Notes: a model not told the origin generated them from the sequence alone. Numbered from the stretch's first letter, positions 7,922 to 16,450 are shown. The stretch: 64,000 nt of DNA from Pseudomonas sp. PDM15 (GCF_014851565.1 NZ_JACVAA010000003.1:496001-560000); one strand, 5' to 3'. Program-made: numbers and translations.

Positions 7922-8563
7922 TCAGCTCGGGCGCTGAAGGCAGCTTTTGATGATTGATTCGGCGATTGAATCAGGGGATGCAACTTCAGCGTAGTGAAGT
8001 GCGAGCCGAACTTTCAATGCATCCCGAGCTTCTTTGGCTTCAAGGCCCTCGCACAGCTTGCGTGCTTCCATATGGTTTCGATCACGTCTCAATTTATCAA
8101 AGAAATCCGCCATAGACTCCTGAGCTCTCTTGGACTGTACGAAAAACAGTGCTGCTACTGCATCGACAATACCGCCGGCAATGAAGCGCGCAATTGTGGA
8201 GCTAGATTCAGCGTTCGCGTGCATAAAGGCCGCCAATACGATAATCAAGAAGCCTACAGACGCGAATACCAAGCTGAACCAGAAGCTGACTTTGGACTGC
8301 CCCAGAACTTGGGCGTAATAGTTCGCGAGTTGCTCCGTTTCAAAGGGAAGCTTCTGGGAGTCGGGTGAGCTTATTGATTTAACTATTTCGCGCGCCTCTG
8401 CCACGCCCTTAGCTGCAGCCTCAATCTCGAGCGGTCCGAATCGGACTGTGCGTAGTGCGCCCGATCTGAGCGCGGCAAGCACTGAAAACGCTACTGCCGC
8501 GAAGGCCACTGCAACAGATGCGATATCGGAGAACTGGGAGAATCTAAATAGAAGGTCATCCAT
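7922..8563 (-). CDS. TRADD-N-associated-like membrane protein, 213 aa
   Basis: One hydrophobic N-terminal helix (about 12-33) is followed by a soluble segment, then LANYYAQVLGQSKVSFWFSL (79-98) leading into two adjacent transmembrane helices (about 95-113 and 124-143), and a charged helical tail beginning FVQSKRAQESMADFF. This layout resembles proteins annotated as TRADD-N-associated membrane domain, described computationally from bacterial conflict systems where the membrane part is thought to act as an effector. I recall this similarity rather than having measured it. First cassette of the array, the position nearest any former array promoter. The function is unknown. Confidence 0.7.
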   Translation of the reverse strand: MDDLLFRFSQFSDIASVAVAFAAVAFSVLAALRSGALRTVRFGPLEIEAAAKGVAEAREIVKSISSPDSQKLPFETEQLANYYAQVLGQSKVSFWFSLVFASVGFLIIVLAAFMHANAESSSTIARFIAGGIVDAVAALFFVQSKRAQESMADFFDKLRRDRNHMEARKLCEGLEAKEARDALKVRLALHYAEVASPDSIAESIIKSCLQRPS

Positions 8564-8585
8564 TACGCGGATCGCTCTTCATGAT

Positions 8586-8592
8586 GCATAAC
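8586..8592 (-). repeat. solitary right core box at 5' end of the array
   Basis: GTTATGC on the minus strand, directly upstream of the first cassette, matches an integron right core box. The sequence further upstream does not resemble the attC interiors, so this could be the end of a former attI site or of a deleted cassette. No integrase gene follows. Confidence 0.5.
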
Positions 8593-8757
8593 ATTCCTTG
8601 TCGCTCCGCAAGTCGATGTTTTCCTGAGGTCATGCCAAACAGAAACGGCAGAAAGGAAAAAGCAAACACGACATGGCTACGGCAAAGCCCTGCGCCTTGA
8701 TCGAGGCGCTTCGGGCGAGGCTACTAATTGGCCATCACACTGTCCAGAAGGCGCCGC

Positions 8758-9906
8758 TCAGAGTCCCATCTGCTTGCTGATGATCTCGTTCATCACCTCG
8801 CGCGAGCCGCCGCCGATGGAGAGGATGCGGTTGTCGCGGTACAGGCGCTCCACCAGGCTCTCGCGCATGTAGCCCATACCACCGAGGATCTGCACGGCGT
8901 CGTAGGTGATGCGGTCGGCCACGTCGGTGGCGAAGTTCTTGGCCATGGAGATTTCCTTGATCACGCTCTTGCCGGCGGCCATCTTGGCGGCCTGGCGGTA
9001 GGTGAACTCGCGGGAGACTTCCAGCTGGGTGGCCATCTCGGCCAGGCGGTGCTTGAGCACCTGGAACTTGCCGATCGGCTTGCCGAAGGCCTCGCGTTCG
9101 CGGGCCCAGGCCAGGGCCTCCTCCAATGCCATCTGCGAGGTCATGTTGGCCATCAGTGCCAGGCTCAGGCGCTCGCTCTGGAAGTTGGCCATGATGCAGG
9201 CGAAGCCCATGTTCTCCGCGCCGATCAGGTTCTCCACCGGCACCTTGCAGTCGTCGAAGAACAGCTCGGCGGTGTCCGAGGCCCACCAGCCCATCTTCTT
9301 CAGCGAGCGGCCGACGGTAAAACCGGGCGTGCCCTTCTCAATCAACAGCAGGCTGACGCCGCCGAAACCTTCGCCACCGGTGCGCACGGCCACGGTGTAG
9401 TAGTCGGCGCGCACGCCGCTGGTGATGAAGGTCTTGCTGCCGGTGACGCGATAGAAGTCGCCATCGCGCACGGCGCGGGTCTTGAGGTTGGCCACGTCGG
9501 AGCCGCCGGAAGGTTCGGTCACGGCGAGGGCCATGATCTTTTCGCCGGCCAGCACTTCGGGCACCACGCGCTCGCGCAGCGCCAGCTTGGCCCACTTGAC
9601 CACCGGCGGTAGGCCGATATCCAGCGAGCCGAGGCCGGCGACCAGGCCACCGGAGCCAGAGCGCATCAGCTCTTCGCTGGCCGCTACCTTGGCGAACAGG
9701 TCGCCCTCATGACTGCCACCGTACTGTTCCGGGTAACCGATACCGAGGATGCCGGCGGCGCCGGCCTTGCGGTACAGCTCGCGGGGGAATTCCTCGGCCT
9801 CCTCCCAGTCCGCCACGTGGGGCAGGACTTCGCGCTCGATGAAGCGGCGCACCGAATCGCGGACCAGCTGATGGGATGGGTCGAAGTATTCCTGGAAGGC
9901 GGACAT
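8758..9906 (-). CDS. acyl-CoA dehydrogenase, 382 aa
   Basis: FAD-dependent acyl-CoA dehydrogenase, catalysing alpha,beta-desaturation of an acyl-CoA with electrons passed to ETF. The signatures are complete: ALAVTEPSGGSDVANL (126-141) and the C-terminal LGGMGYMRES. The usual catalytic Glu of the EGT type is absent (the C-terminus reads SIGGGSREVM, 363-372); instead Glu245 in SERLSLA occupies the position used by isovaleryl-/long-chain-type enzymes. A longer frame exists upstream, but MSAFQEYF is the normal N-terminus and the extension is unlike the family. The chain-length or branched-chain preference cannot be decided. Confidence 0.9.
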   Translation of the reverse strand: MSAFQEYFDPSHQLVRDSVRRFIEREVLPHVADWEEAEEFPRELYRKAGAAGILGIGYPEQYGGSHEGDLFAKVAASEELMRSGSGGLVAGLGSLDIGLPPVVKWAKLALRERVVPEVLAGEKIMALAVTEPSGGSDVANLKTRAVRDGDFYRVTGSKTFITSGVRADYYTVAVRTGGEGFGGVSLLLIEKGTPGFTVGRSLKKMGWWASDTAELFFDDCKVPVENLIGAENMGFACIMANFQSERLSLALMANMTSQMALEEALAWAREREAFGKPIGKFQVLKHRLAEMATQLEVSREFTYRQAAKMAAGKSVIKEISMAKNFATDVADRITYDAVQILGGMGYMRESLVERLYRDNRILSIGGGSREVMNEIISKQMGL

Positions 9907-9976
9907 GTGGGTGGCTCCCGATTGTTGTTTTCGCCACCCTAACCGAGCGCTTGCTTGGTTTTCAAGCTGCTGCGGA

Positions 9977-10591
9977 TTATTGCGCCCGCAGCGCCCGTGC
10001 CACCTGAATCTGCATGTCGTAGGCCGGCGCCTCCACGGCATTGAAGTCGTGGGTGTAGCGCTGGGCGAAGCCGGTCGAACCCCACTCGCGATACTGCTTC
10101 ACGTGCCACAGCTCATGGGCCCAGAGGGCGACGTCGAGTTCGGCGTCCTCCTGGTTGCGGAATACCACCACATCGACCAGCGTCACCGCCTGGATATCCG
10201 GGTTCTGCAGCATGGTGCTGGCCACGTCCAGCTCGTCGAGTGCGCCGACGCGAAAGCGAACCGTATCCAGCAGCACGTTGTCGTAATAGGGCAGCAGCTG
10301 AGCGCGGATGCCCGGCGGAATCGGCTGGGTGCCGGAAGTCAGCGCGGTATCGCGGGACTGCAGAATCCAGCGCTCCAGCGTCACCGCCGCGGTACCGAGC
10401 ACTTCCTTGCGGACCTGTTCGAACTCCGGCACGCAGATGCAGCTGTTGAAGCAGATTTCCATCTGCCCCACGGGGCAGGCGGCAGAGGCGCCAAGCGGCG
10501 CTCCCAGGACGAGGAGCAGCGCAGCGGATCGTAGAAGCGCAGAAGTCACGGATTTACCAGGAGTAGTTCGGGGGGAACGGTGGGCCGCCAT
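9977..10591 (-). CDS. secreted HExxH protein, DUF4157-like, 204 aa
   Basis: A Sec signal peptide (hydrophobic core about 18-35, likely cleavage after ASA at residue 37) is followed by a Cys-rich segment (CPVGQMEICFNSCIC). The zinc-type motif HELWHVKQY lies at 159-167. The HELxHVxQ form is characteristic of DUF4157 domains, which are associated with extracellular contractile systems and other secreted proteins. Whether this one is an active peptidase is unknown. It is probably periplasmic or secreted. It is divergent from the lipoprotein gene, with 77 nt between the starts, so the two may share a control region. Confidence 0.75.
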   Translation of the reverse strand: MAAHRSPRTTPGKSVTSALLRSAALLLVLGAPLGASAACPVGQMEICFNSCICVPEFEQVRKEVLGTAAVTLERWILQSRDTALTSGTQPIPPGIRAQLLPYYDNVLLDTVRFRVGALDELDVASTMLQNPDIQAVTLVDVVVFRNQEDAELDVALWAHELWHVKQYREWGSTGFAQRYTHDFNAVEAPAYDMQIQVARALRAQ

Positions 10592-10668
10592 CTTGGCAGC
10601 GGATGGCCGCCGACGCTATGACCGGCTTGGGCGCCGGAAAGTCCCCAGCGCTGCCATGGAGAGGAAAA

Positions 10669-11091
10669 ATGCGCGCCATCTGGATCGCCATCTTTGCCTG
10701 CCTCCTGGCGGGCTGCGTGACCCGCCAGGACTACCAGCCCCAGGCCATTTCCGAACGCGAGGCCTATGCGGTGATCACCGAGGTGGCGGAGCAGCAGCCC
10801 GCCGCCCAGAACTCCATCTCGGCCTACCTGGACAGCCGCTACCTGGGCTTTCGCAGCGAGCACGACTCGGCCGCCGGTACGCCGCAGGACATCCGCGAGC
10901 GCATCTACTTCAACTCGCTCGATACCATTGAGCTGCGCCGCAGCGGGCTCGGCTATCGCGTGCAGTTGAATGGCCCGAATGGCGACACCCTGCGTGAGTT
11001 CCGCCTCGCCGACCGCCCGCAGGCCGAGCGCTTCGTCGACGCCCTGCACTACTACCGCGAGCACGCCCCGGCCTTCACCGGCCTCAAGTGA
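10669..11091 (+). CDS. small lipoprotein of unknown function, 140 aa
   Basis: The ATG at 10669 is chosen over an upstream in-frame start because it has AGAGGAAAA before it and gives a clean lipoprotein signal peptide, MRAIWIAIFACLLAGC, with the lipidated Cys at residue 16. The mature part has no recognised domain but ends with a segment (FRLADRPQAERFVDALHYY) typical of small envelope proteins. Its 3' end overlaps the convergent PepSY gene by 8 bases. Outer-membrane location is likely, as no Asp follows the Cys. Confidence 0.8.
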   Translation: MRAIWIAIFACLLAGCVTRQDYQPQAISEREAYAVITEVAEQQPAAQNSISAYLDSRYLGFRSEHDSAAGTPQDIRERIYFNSLDTIELRRSGLGYRVQLNGPNGDTLREFRLADRPQAERFVDALHYYREHAPAFTGLK

Positions 11092-12265
11092 GCACAGCAG
11101 CTTCGGCGCGGCGCCCGGCAGAGCGCCGCGCACGCTGTTTGCGCCACCAGATGACCATGCCAGTGACGCTGAGCACCGCGATGGCCAGCCCCAGCACGGC
11201 GATCAGCACGCGCCCGGGGAAGCCGAGGATGCGCCCGCCGTGGATCGGCAGCTGCAGCTGGTAGAAGCGCTCGCCGAGCGTGCCCACGCCAGGAATCTCG
11301 CGACCGATCACGCTGCCATCCTGGCCATGCACGAAGACCCAGGCGTTGCCCTCGTCGCTGGCGTGGTCGCCGAAGCCGGCACCGAAGAAGTTGTACTCGA
11401 AGCTGTAGTACAGCTCGGTGATCGGCGCATGCAGTCCCAGGCGGTCACCCTCCTCCCGCGCCAGCGCATAGGCCTGGCGGTAATCCAGCTTCAGCTCGCC
11501 GAGCTCCTCCTTGGCCAGCCGCCCGCGTGCTTCGTAAGTACTTAGCGGCACCTCGGAGAACAGCGACACCACCGGCTTGAACACCTCGGCCGGCAGGTTC
11601 ATCGCCACGCTGCTCACCGCTACCGGCGTCAGCAGCAGCCATAGCCACAGGCCGCCGGCGCGGTGCACATCGTGGTTGAGGCGCTGGCGCTTGATCTTCC
11701 AGGCCTTGCCCCACTTGCGCCAGAACGGCCGGCCGCGCGGCAGGGTCAGCCACAGCGAGACCAGGCAATCGAGGGTCCAGAGGATGGCGATGATGCCCAT
11801 CAGCCAGATGCCCCAGTTGCCCGGCAGGCTGAGGTTGTAATGGAACTCGAGGATGAAGGGCACGAAGTTCTCGCGGGAGAAGCAGCAGGCACCCCACTCC
11901 CGCTCGCCCAGCACCTGGCCGTTGGCCGGGTCGAGATAGAACACCCGCGGCGCCAGCGGATAAGGCTGGCCGCTGGCCGGATCGGTGCGCGGCACGGTGG
12001 CCAGCAGCGCCGAATGGCCGGGTTCGTCCGGCTGCTCCATGTACCAGACCAGGCGCTGCGGGTGCTCGGCCTCCAGCCGCTCGATCAGACTCGGCCCGTC
12101 CATGCGCACCGTGGCGGCGTGGTCGGTCTGGTAGAACTGCGGGTTGAGCCACTCGTCCAGCTCGTGGTGGAAGGCCAGCACGCTGCCGGTGAGGCCGGCA
12201 AGGGCGAGGAAGATCGCCGTGGCCAGGCCCAGGTAGCGGTGCAGCAGAACCAGAACGTTGCGCAT
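11084..12265 (-). CDS. PepSY-associated membrane protein, siderophore-uptake type, 393 aa
   Basis: An N-terminal transmembrane helix (about 8-31) follows LHRYLGL, with a His pair at FHHELDEW. A large periplasmic segment, two central membrane helices (about 150-172 and 205-225), a second periplasmic segment and a C-terminal helix ending VIWWRKQRARR follow. This is the architecture of PepSY-TM proteins such as FoxB/PiuB, inner-membrane proteins implicated in reduction or release of iron from siderophores. It lies directly downstream of the TonB-receptor gene on the same strand (68 nt), fitting a job in the same uptake route. The specific siderophore is unknown. Confidence 0.85.
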   Translation of the reverse strand: MRNVLVLLHRYLGLATAIFLALAGLTGSVLAFHHELDEWLNPQFYQTDHAATVRMDGPSLIERLEAEHPQRLVWYMEQPDEPGHSALLATVPRTDPASGQPYPLAPRVFYLDPANGQVLGEREWGACCFSRENFVPFILEFHYNLSLPGNWGIWLMGIIAILWTLDCLVSLWLTLPRGRPFWRKWGKAWKIKRQRLNHDVHRAGGLWLWLLLTPVAVSSVAMNLPAEVFKPVVSLFSEVPLSTYEARGRLAKEELGELKLDYRQAYALAREEGDRLGLHAPITELYYSFEYNFFGAGFGDHASDEGNAWVFVHGQDGSVIGREIPGVGTLGERFYQLQLPIHGGRILGFPGRVLIAVLGLAIAVLSVTGMVIWWRKQRARRSAGRRAEAAVLT

Positions 12266-12333
12266 GATGTTTTCCCGTCTCGCAAACAGCAGAAAGCCGC
12301 CGTCTCTTGCGAGGCGGCGGCCGCTTCAGCGCA

Positions 12334-14817
12334 TCAGAATTTCTGGGTGACGGTGGCCACCACGGTACGTTCCTCGCCCAGGTAGCAGGCATTGGCCGAG
12401 TAGCAGGAGGCCACGTAGTACTCGTCGGTGAGGTTGTTGGCGTTGACCCGCACCGAGGTGCCCTGCAGGCCGACGTTGGCCAGGTCATAGCTGACCGACG
12501 CATCGAACAGGGTGTAGGACGGCACCTGGAAGTCGTTGAGGTCGCTGCCCTCGCTCTCGCCCACGTAGCGCGCGCCGGCGCCGATGCTCAGACCGGCCAG
12601 CAGGCCATCCTTGAAGCCGTAGTCGGCCCACAGGCTGGCCATCTGCTCGGGGGTCTGGTACGGCGTGTTGCCCTTGGCATCTACCACAGTGGTGTAGCTG
12701 GAGTCGGCGAAGATGAAGTAGGACTTGCTGTACTCCACGTCGTTGTAGGTGTAGCTGCCCATCAGCTGCAGGTTGTCGGTGACCTGCACGCGGGCCTCCA
12801 GCTCCACGCCATTGGAGTCGATGCCGCCGACGCCCTTGTATTCGTAGCTGTCGGTGAAGCTGTTTTCCTTGGCGAACAGGTTCTCCATCTCGATGGTGAA
12901 GAAGGAGATGGTGTACAGGTCGTCGGTGCCCGGCGGCTGGAACTTCAGGCCGGCCTCCCACTGCTCGCCGGTGGTCGGCTTGAGGATCTGCGCGCCGTCG
13001 GAGTAGTTGGACGTGGGGTTGAACGAGGTGGAGTAGCTCAGGTACGGCGACAGGCCATTTTCGAAGGCGTAGAGCACGCCGAGGTGGCCGCTGAGCTTGT
13101 CGCCGGTGTTGGCGTCCTTGGTGCCCTGCTGGTAGTCGTCGATGGACACGTCGTACCAATCCTGACGCAGGCCGGCGGTGAAGTTCCAGCCGCCCAGTTC
13201 GATCAGGTCCTGCACGTAGAGACCAGCCTGTTTCTGCCGGCGCAGGGCATCGCTGACGGTGGCCAGATCGGCCAGGTCGTTGTTGTCGTAGACCGGGTCG
13301 AACACGTCGATCGGGCCGACGCTGGTGTAGTCGCGGTCGTAGCGCACCTTGTTCTTCGAGTACTGGTAGTCCAGGCCGGTGACGACCGTGTGCTGCGCCG
13401 CGCCGGTGGCGAATTCGGCCTGCAGCATGTTGTCGACGATCCAGGCGTGCAGGTTCTCCTCGCCGCCGCTGAAGCCGCGGGCCAGCTCGTTGCTGGTGGC
13501 GCTCACATAACCGTTGCCCCACACCTGGCTGTTGTCGCTGCTGGCGTCCAGGTAGCGGAAGTTCTGCCGCGCGCTCCAGGTGTCGTTGAAGCGGTGCTCC
13601 AGCTCGTAGCCGAGCATCTGCTGGGTGCGGGTGAACTCCTCGACGCTCGGATCGCCCTCGAAGAAGCTGCCGGAGATGCGCTCGCCATTGCGCTTGTGCA
13701 GGGTGCCGGAGGCCGGGACGCTGCCGTGGTAGCCGCCGTTCGGGTCGTGCTGCAGATAGGCGTAGAGGTTGAGCAGCGTGTCCTCGCCCAGGTTGAGCAT
13801 CAGGCTGGGCATCAGCGCGTAGCGGGTTTCCTCGACATGGTCGACCTGAACGTCGGCGTCCTTGGCCAGGCCGACCAGGCGGTAGGCGATGTTGTCGTTG
13901 AGCGGGCCGGTGACGTCGAAGGCGGTCTGCTTGTAGTCGTGGCTGCCGTAGGACACGTCGATGCGCGCAGCCTGTTCGAACTCCGGACGCTTGGTGGTCA
14001 GCGCCGCCAGGCCGCCCGGGTTGCTGCGGCCGTAGAGCACCGAGGATGGGCCCTTGAGCACGTCGATGCGCTCGATGAAGTACGGGTCGATCTGCAGGCT
14101 GGTGAACGAGCCGGGATCACCCATGGACTTCAGGCCGTCGATGATGATGTTGTCCACCGAGCCGTCGTTGATCCCGCGCATGGCCAGGTAGTCGTAGCGG
14201 TGGGTGTTGCCGTAGGGGTTGGTGAGCACGCCGGCGGTGTAGCGCGTGGCCTCGGCGACGGTGCGCGAGCCCTGTTCCTCGATCTGCGCGGCAGTCACCA
14301 CGGAGACGCTCTGCGAGGTCTTCACCAGCTCCTTGCTGGTCTTGGTCGCCACGCTGCTGTGGGTGGCGTTGTAGCCGTCCATGCTGCCCAGCGCGTTGCC
14401 CAGGGCGAAGCCTTCGACTTCGGTGGTTTCCAGCGACAGGCTGGCACCGCCCTCACCTGCCGCGCTCAGCGAGTAGCCGCCGCTGGCGTCGCGCACCACC
14501 TGCAGGCCGCTGCCTTGCAGCAGCTTGGCCAGGCCTTCGTCCACCGAATACTGGCCCTGCAGGCCCTGGCTCTGCTTGCCGGCGGTGAGCTGGCCATCGA
14601 CCGCCAGGAGAATCTCCGCCTCGCCGGCGAACTGGCTCAGGGCGCTGGACAGCGGACCGGCGGCAATGGCGTAGCTGCGCAGGCTCTGCTCGGCTTCGGC
14701 GGCATGCGCCTGGCCAATCAGGGCCGGCTGCAGGGCGGCCAGCGGCATGGCCAGCACGGCGGCGCGAATGGCGCGGCGCAGGGTCTGAGGAGCCGGACGG
14801 TTGATGGTGCTACGCAT
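12334..14817 (-). CDS. TonB-dependent siderophore receptor with STN domain, 827 aa
   Basis: A signal peptide ends near GQAHA (about residue 39). An STN signalling domain follows (about 45-120, IAAGPLSSALSQFAGEAEIL…), then the plug (SVSVVTAAQIEEQGSRTVAE) with the RGINDGSVDNIIIDGL and VLYGRSNPGGL motifs, and a 22-strand barrel ending in the terminal Phe of TVTQKF. The STN domain lets the loaded receptor signal to a FecR partner, whose gene is immediately upstream. The start is the ATG at 14817, with GGGGAT before it; a longer frame extends into fecR and is rejected. The fold resembles hydroxamate receptors (FhuA/FoxA/FiuA group), but the ligand is inferred only. Confidence 0.9.
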   Translation of the reverse strand: MRSTINRPAPQTLRRAIRAAVLAMPLAALQPALIGQAHAAEAEQSLRSYAIAAGPLSSALSQFAGEAEILLAVDGQLTAGKQSQGLQGQYSVDEGLAKLLQGSGLQVVRDASGGYSLSAAGEGGASLSLETTEVEGFALGNALGSMDGYNATHSSVATKTSKELVKTSQSVSVVTAAQIEEQGSRTVAEATRYTAGVLTNPYGNTHRYDYLAMRGINDGSVDNIIIDGLKSMGDPGSFTSLQIDPYFIERIDVLKGPSSVLYGRSNPGGLAALTTKRPEFEQAARIDVSYGSHDYKQTAFDVTGPLNDNIAYRLVGLAKDADVQVDHVEETRYALMPSLMLNLGEDTLLNLYAYLQHDPNGGYHGSVPASGTLHKRNGERISGSFFEGDPSVEEFTRTQQMLGYELEHRFNDTWSARQNFRYLDASSDNSQVWGNGYVSATSNELARGFSGGEENLHAWIVDNMLQAEFATGAAQHTVVTGLDYQYSKNKVRYDRDYTSVGPIDVFDPVYDNNDLADLATVSDALRRQKQAGLYVQDLIELGGWNFTAGLRQDWYDVSIDDYQQGTKDANTGDKLSGHLGVLYAFENGLSPYLSYSTSFNPTSNYSDGAQILKPTTGEQWEAGLKFQPPGTDDLYTISFFTIEMENLFAKENSFTDSYEYKGVGGIDSNGVELEARVQVTDNLQLMGSYTYNDVEYSKSYFIFADSSYTTVVDAKGNTPYQTPEQMASLWADYGFKDGLLAGLSIGAGARYVGESEGSDLNDFQVPSYTLFDASVSYDLANVGLQGTSVRVNANNLTDEYYVASCYSANACYLGEERTVVATVTQKF

Positions 14818-14929
14818 GGAAATCCCCTGGGTCTCGTAAACAATGGCCGGGCGAAATCGCCCTTTTGCCCCTGGAGCCAGGCGAGATGAAAAAAGGGGAA
14901 CCGCAAATGAAAAATATTTTCGCCTGCAC

Positions 14930-15883
14930 TCAAACTGCAGCGGCGTTGCGTGGTTCGATGCTGATCCACCAGGGCAGCCGGCGCACCACGCGCACCGGCA
15001 GGCTGGCCTCCAGGGCGGCATAGATGCGCTCCGGCTCGGCCAGGGGGAAGGCGCCGACCAGGCGCAGATCGGCCACCTGCGGGTCACAGCCCAGGTGGCC
15101 GTGCTGATAGCGCGACAACTCGGCGATGAACTGGCCCAGCGGCATGTCGTCGGCCTGCAGGATGCCGTGGGTCCAGGCCTGCTGGCCCTGGCGCAGCGGC
15201 GCCGGGCGGTCCACCCACTGGGCATCGAAATAGGCCTGCTGCCCCGCCACCAGGCTCTGCCGGCGCGCACCGAGAATCTCCAGCGCGCCGACCTGGGTCG
15301 AGACCAGGTAGCCATCGTCCTGCTGACGCACGGCGAAACGCCCGCCCTGCACCCGCAGGCGCCCGTGGGCGGTTTCCAGCCACAGCGGGCGGGCATCGTC
15401 GGCCGCCTCGACCAGCACCTCGCCACGGTACAGCGCCAGGCGCCGCAGTTCGGCGGTGAAGTCCACGTCCAGCGCGCTGTCGGTGTTCAGCCACAGGCGG
15501 CTGCCATCGGCCAGCTGGCTGCCGAGCACCTCGCCCACCGCCGTGCGCTGGTTGGCCTGCCAGTGCTGCCAGGGCAGCGTGCGGCTAGTCAGCGCCAGCA
15601 GGCTGCCGCCACCGATGATCGACAGCACCTTGAGCGCCTGGCGCCGGTCCACGCCGCGCGCCTGCAGCGCCGAACGCGCCGCCTGGCGTTGCGGCAGACG
15701 CTCGAACTGGCCGCTGATGCTCTCCACCCGCTGCCAGGCCTGGCGATGCTGCGGCTGGGCCTCCAGCCAACGCTGCCAGGCCTGGCGGTCCAGCTCGCTG
15801 GCGCGCTCGTCGCGCAGCAGGGCGAACCAGTCAGCCGCCTGTTGCAGCACGACGAAGTCGATCGGGGAAGCGCTGCCGGCCAT
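14930..15883 (-). CDS. FecR-family anti-sigma/sigma regulator, 317 aa
   Basis: A cytoplasmic N-terminal domain (AADWFALLRDERASELDRQA, residues 16-35, binding the ECF sigma) is followed by a single transmembrane helix (about 84-100) and a periplasmic FecR domain (TAVGEVLGSQLADGSRLWLN onward) with a C-terminal segment that contacts the receptor STN domain. The length is normal. It follows the sigma gene by 3 nt and precedes the receptor, so the three form a cell-surface signalling unit: substrate-bound receptor, FecR, sigma. The tandem arrangement supports the assignment strongly. Confidence 0.9.
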   Translation of the reverse strand: MAGSASPIDFVVLQQAADWFALLRDERASELDRQAWQRWLEAQPQHRQAWQRVESISGQFERLPQRQAARSALQARGVDRRQALKVLSIIGGGSLLALTSRTLPWQHWQANQRTAVGEVLGSQLADGSRLWLNTDSALDVDFTAELRRLALYRGEVLVEAADDARPLWLETAHGRLRVQGGRFAVRQQDDGYLVSTQVGALEILGARRQSLVAGQQAYFDAQWVDRPAPLRQGQQAWTHGILQADDMPLGQFIAELSRYQHGHLGCDPQVADLRLVGAFPLAEPERIYAALEASLPVRVVRRLPWWISIEPRNAAAV

Positions 15884-15886
15884 GAT

Positions 15887-16399
15887 TCAGTCCTGCGCCA
15901 GGGTCAGGCAGTGCAGCATGGCCTGAGCCATGTACTTCTTCACCATGCGCTCGGACACACCGAGCTTCACGGCGATTTGCCCGTAGGTCAGGCCATCCAG
16001 CTGGGCCATCAGGAAGGCGTCGCGCACCTTGCCCGGCAGGCGGCGCAGCATGGCGTCGATCTGCAGCAGGGTGGCCATGATCAGCTCGCGCTGCTCCGGC
16101 GACGGCGCGTACTGCTCCGGTTGCAGGGCCAGGGATTCCAGGTAGGCGCGCTCGATGGCCAGGCGCCGCCAGTGGTTGACCAGCAGCGAGTGGGCGATGG
16201 TCGACAGGTAGGCGCGCGGATCGCGCAGCGGCGTGAGGTCGCGCTCCTTTCTCAGCAGACGCAGGAAGGTGTCCTGGGCCAGGTCCGCGGCGTTCTGCGC
16301 GCAGCCCATGCGCTGGCGCAGCCAGCCGTGCAACCAGCCGTGATGGTCGACATAGAGCTGTTGAAGGGCTTGCTGCTGAGAGGCCGCGCTGAGCGCCAT
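15887..16399 (-). CDS. FecI-like ECF sigma factor, 170 aa
   Basis: Sigma70 region 2 is seen at AADLAQDTFLRLLRKE and DPRAYLSTIAHSLLVNHWRR, and region 4 at LTYGQIAVKLGVSERMVKKY. The length is typical of iron-starvation ECF factors. The ATG at 16399 is chosen because it gives the family N-terminus; the longer frame upstream reads into the FtrA gene. It directs transcription of the receptor operon when FecR is triggered. A Fur-box-like sequence lies in the short gap upstream (16432-16450). Confidence 0.9.
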   Translation of the reverse strand: MALSAASQQQALQQLYVDHHGWLHGWLRQRMGCAQNAADLAQDTFLRLLRKERDLTPLRDPRAYLSTIAHSLLVNHWRRLAIERAYLESLALQPEQYAPSPEQRELIMATLLQIDAMLRRLPGKVRDAFLMAQLDGLTYGQIAVKLGVSERMVKKYMAQAMLHCLTLAQD

Positions 16400-16431
16400 G
16401 GAAAACGTCTGCCACTGGGCGTTGAGATGGC

Positions 16432-16450
16432 GCGAATGGTAATGCTTCTC
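16432..16450 (-). promoter_or_regulatory. candidate Fur box upstream of the ECF sigma gene
   Basis: On the minus strand the 19 bases GAGAAGCATTACCATTCGC agree at about 12 of 19 positions with the Fur consensus. The position 33 bp before the sigma start and the iron-uptake context support it; the match itself is only moderate. Confidence 0.4.

Larger units (their letters stand above)
5039..8592 (-). mobile_element. integron gene-cassette array without integrase (CALIN)
   Basis: Four minus-strand genes are each followed by a 67-76 bp site flanked by inverse core boxes (RYYYAAC-like and GTTRRRY-like) with mutually similar interiors (…CGCTC…GCTGGG…CCGGC…). This is the gene-attC-gene-attC layout of an integron. 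A solitary GTTATGC box marks the 5' end at 8586-8592. No tyrosine recombinase gene of the IntI type lies within the window, and the flanking genes are ordinary chromosomal ones. The genes are visibly more AT-rich than their neighbours, as expected for cassettes of foreign origin. The spacing, repeated sites and orientation are direct observation; mobility is inference. Confidence 0.85.

Noticed and set aside
5039..8592. CRISPR-like repeat array
   Set aside because: The repeats are 67-76 bp, differ from each other, are spaced by whole genes and have integron core boxes; not CRISPR.
12307..14889. 860-codon plus-strand frame over the TonB receptor
   Set aside because: GC-rich mirror frame of a well-recognised receptor gene.
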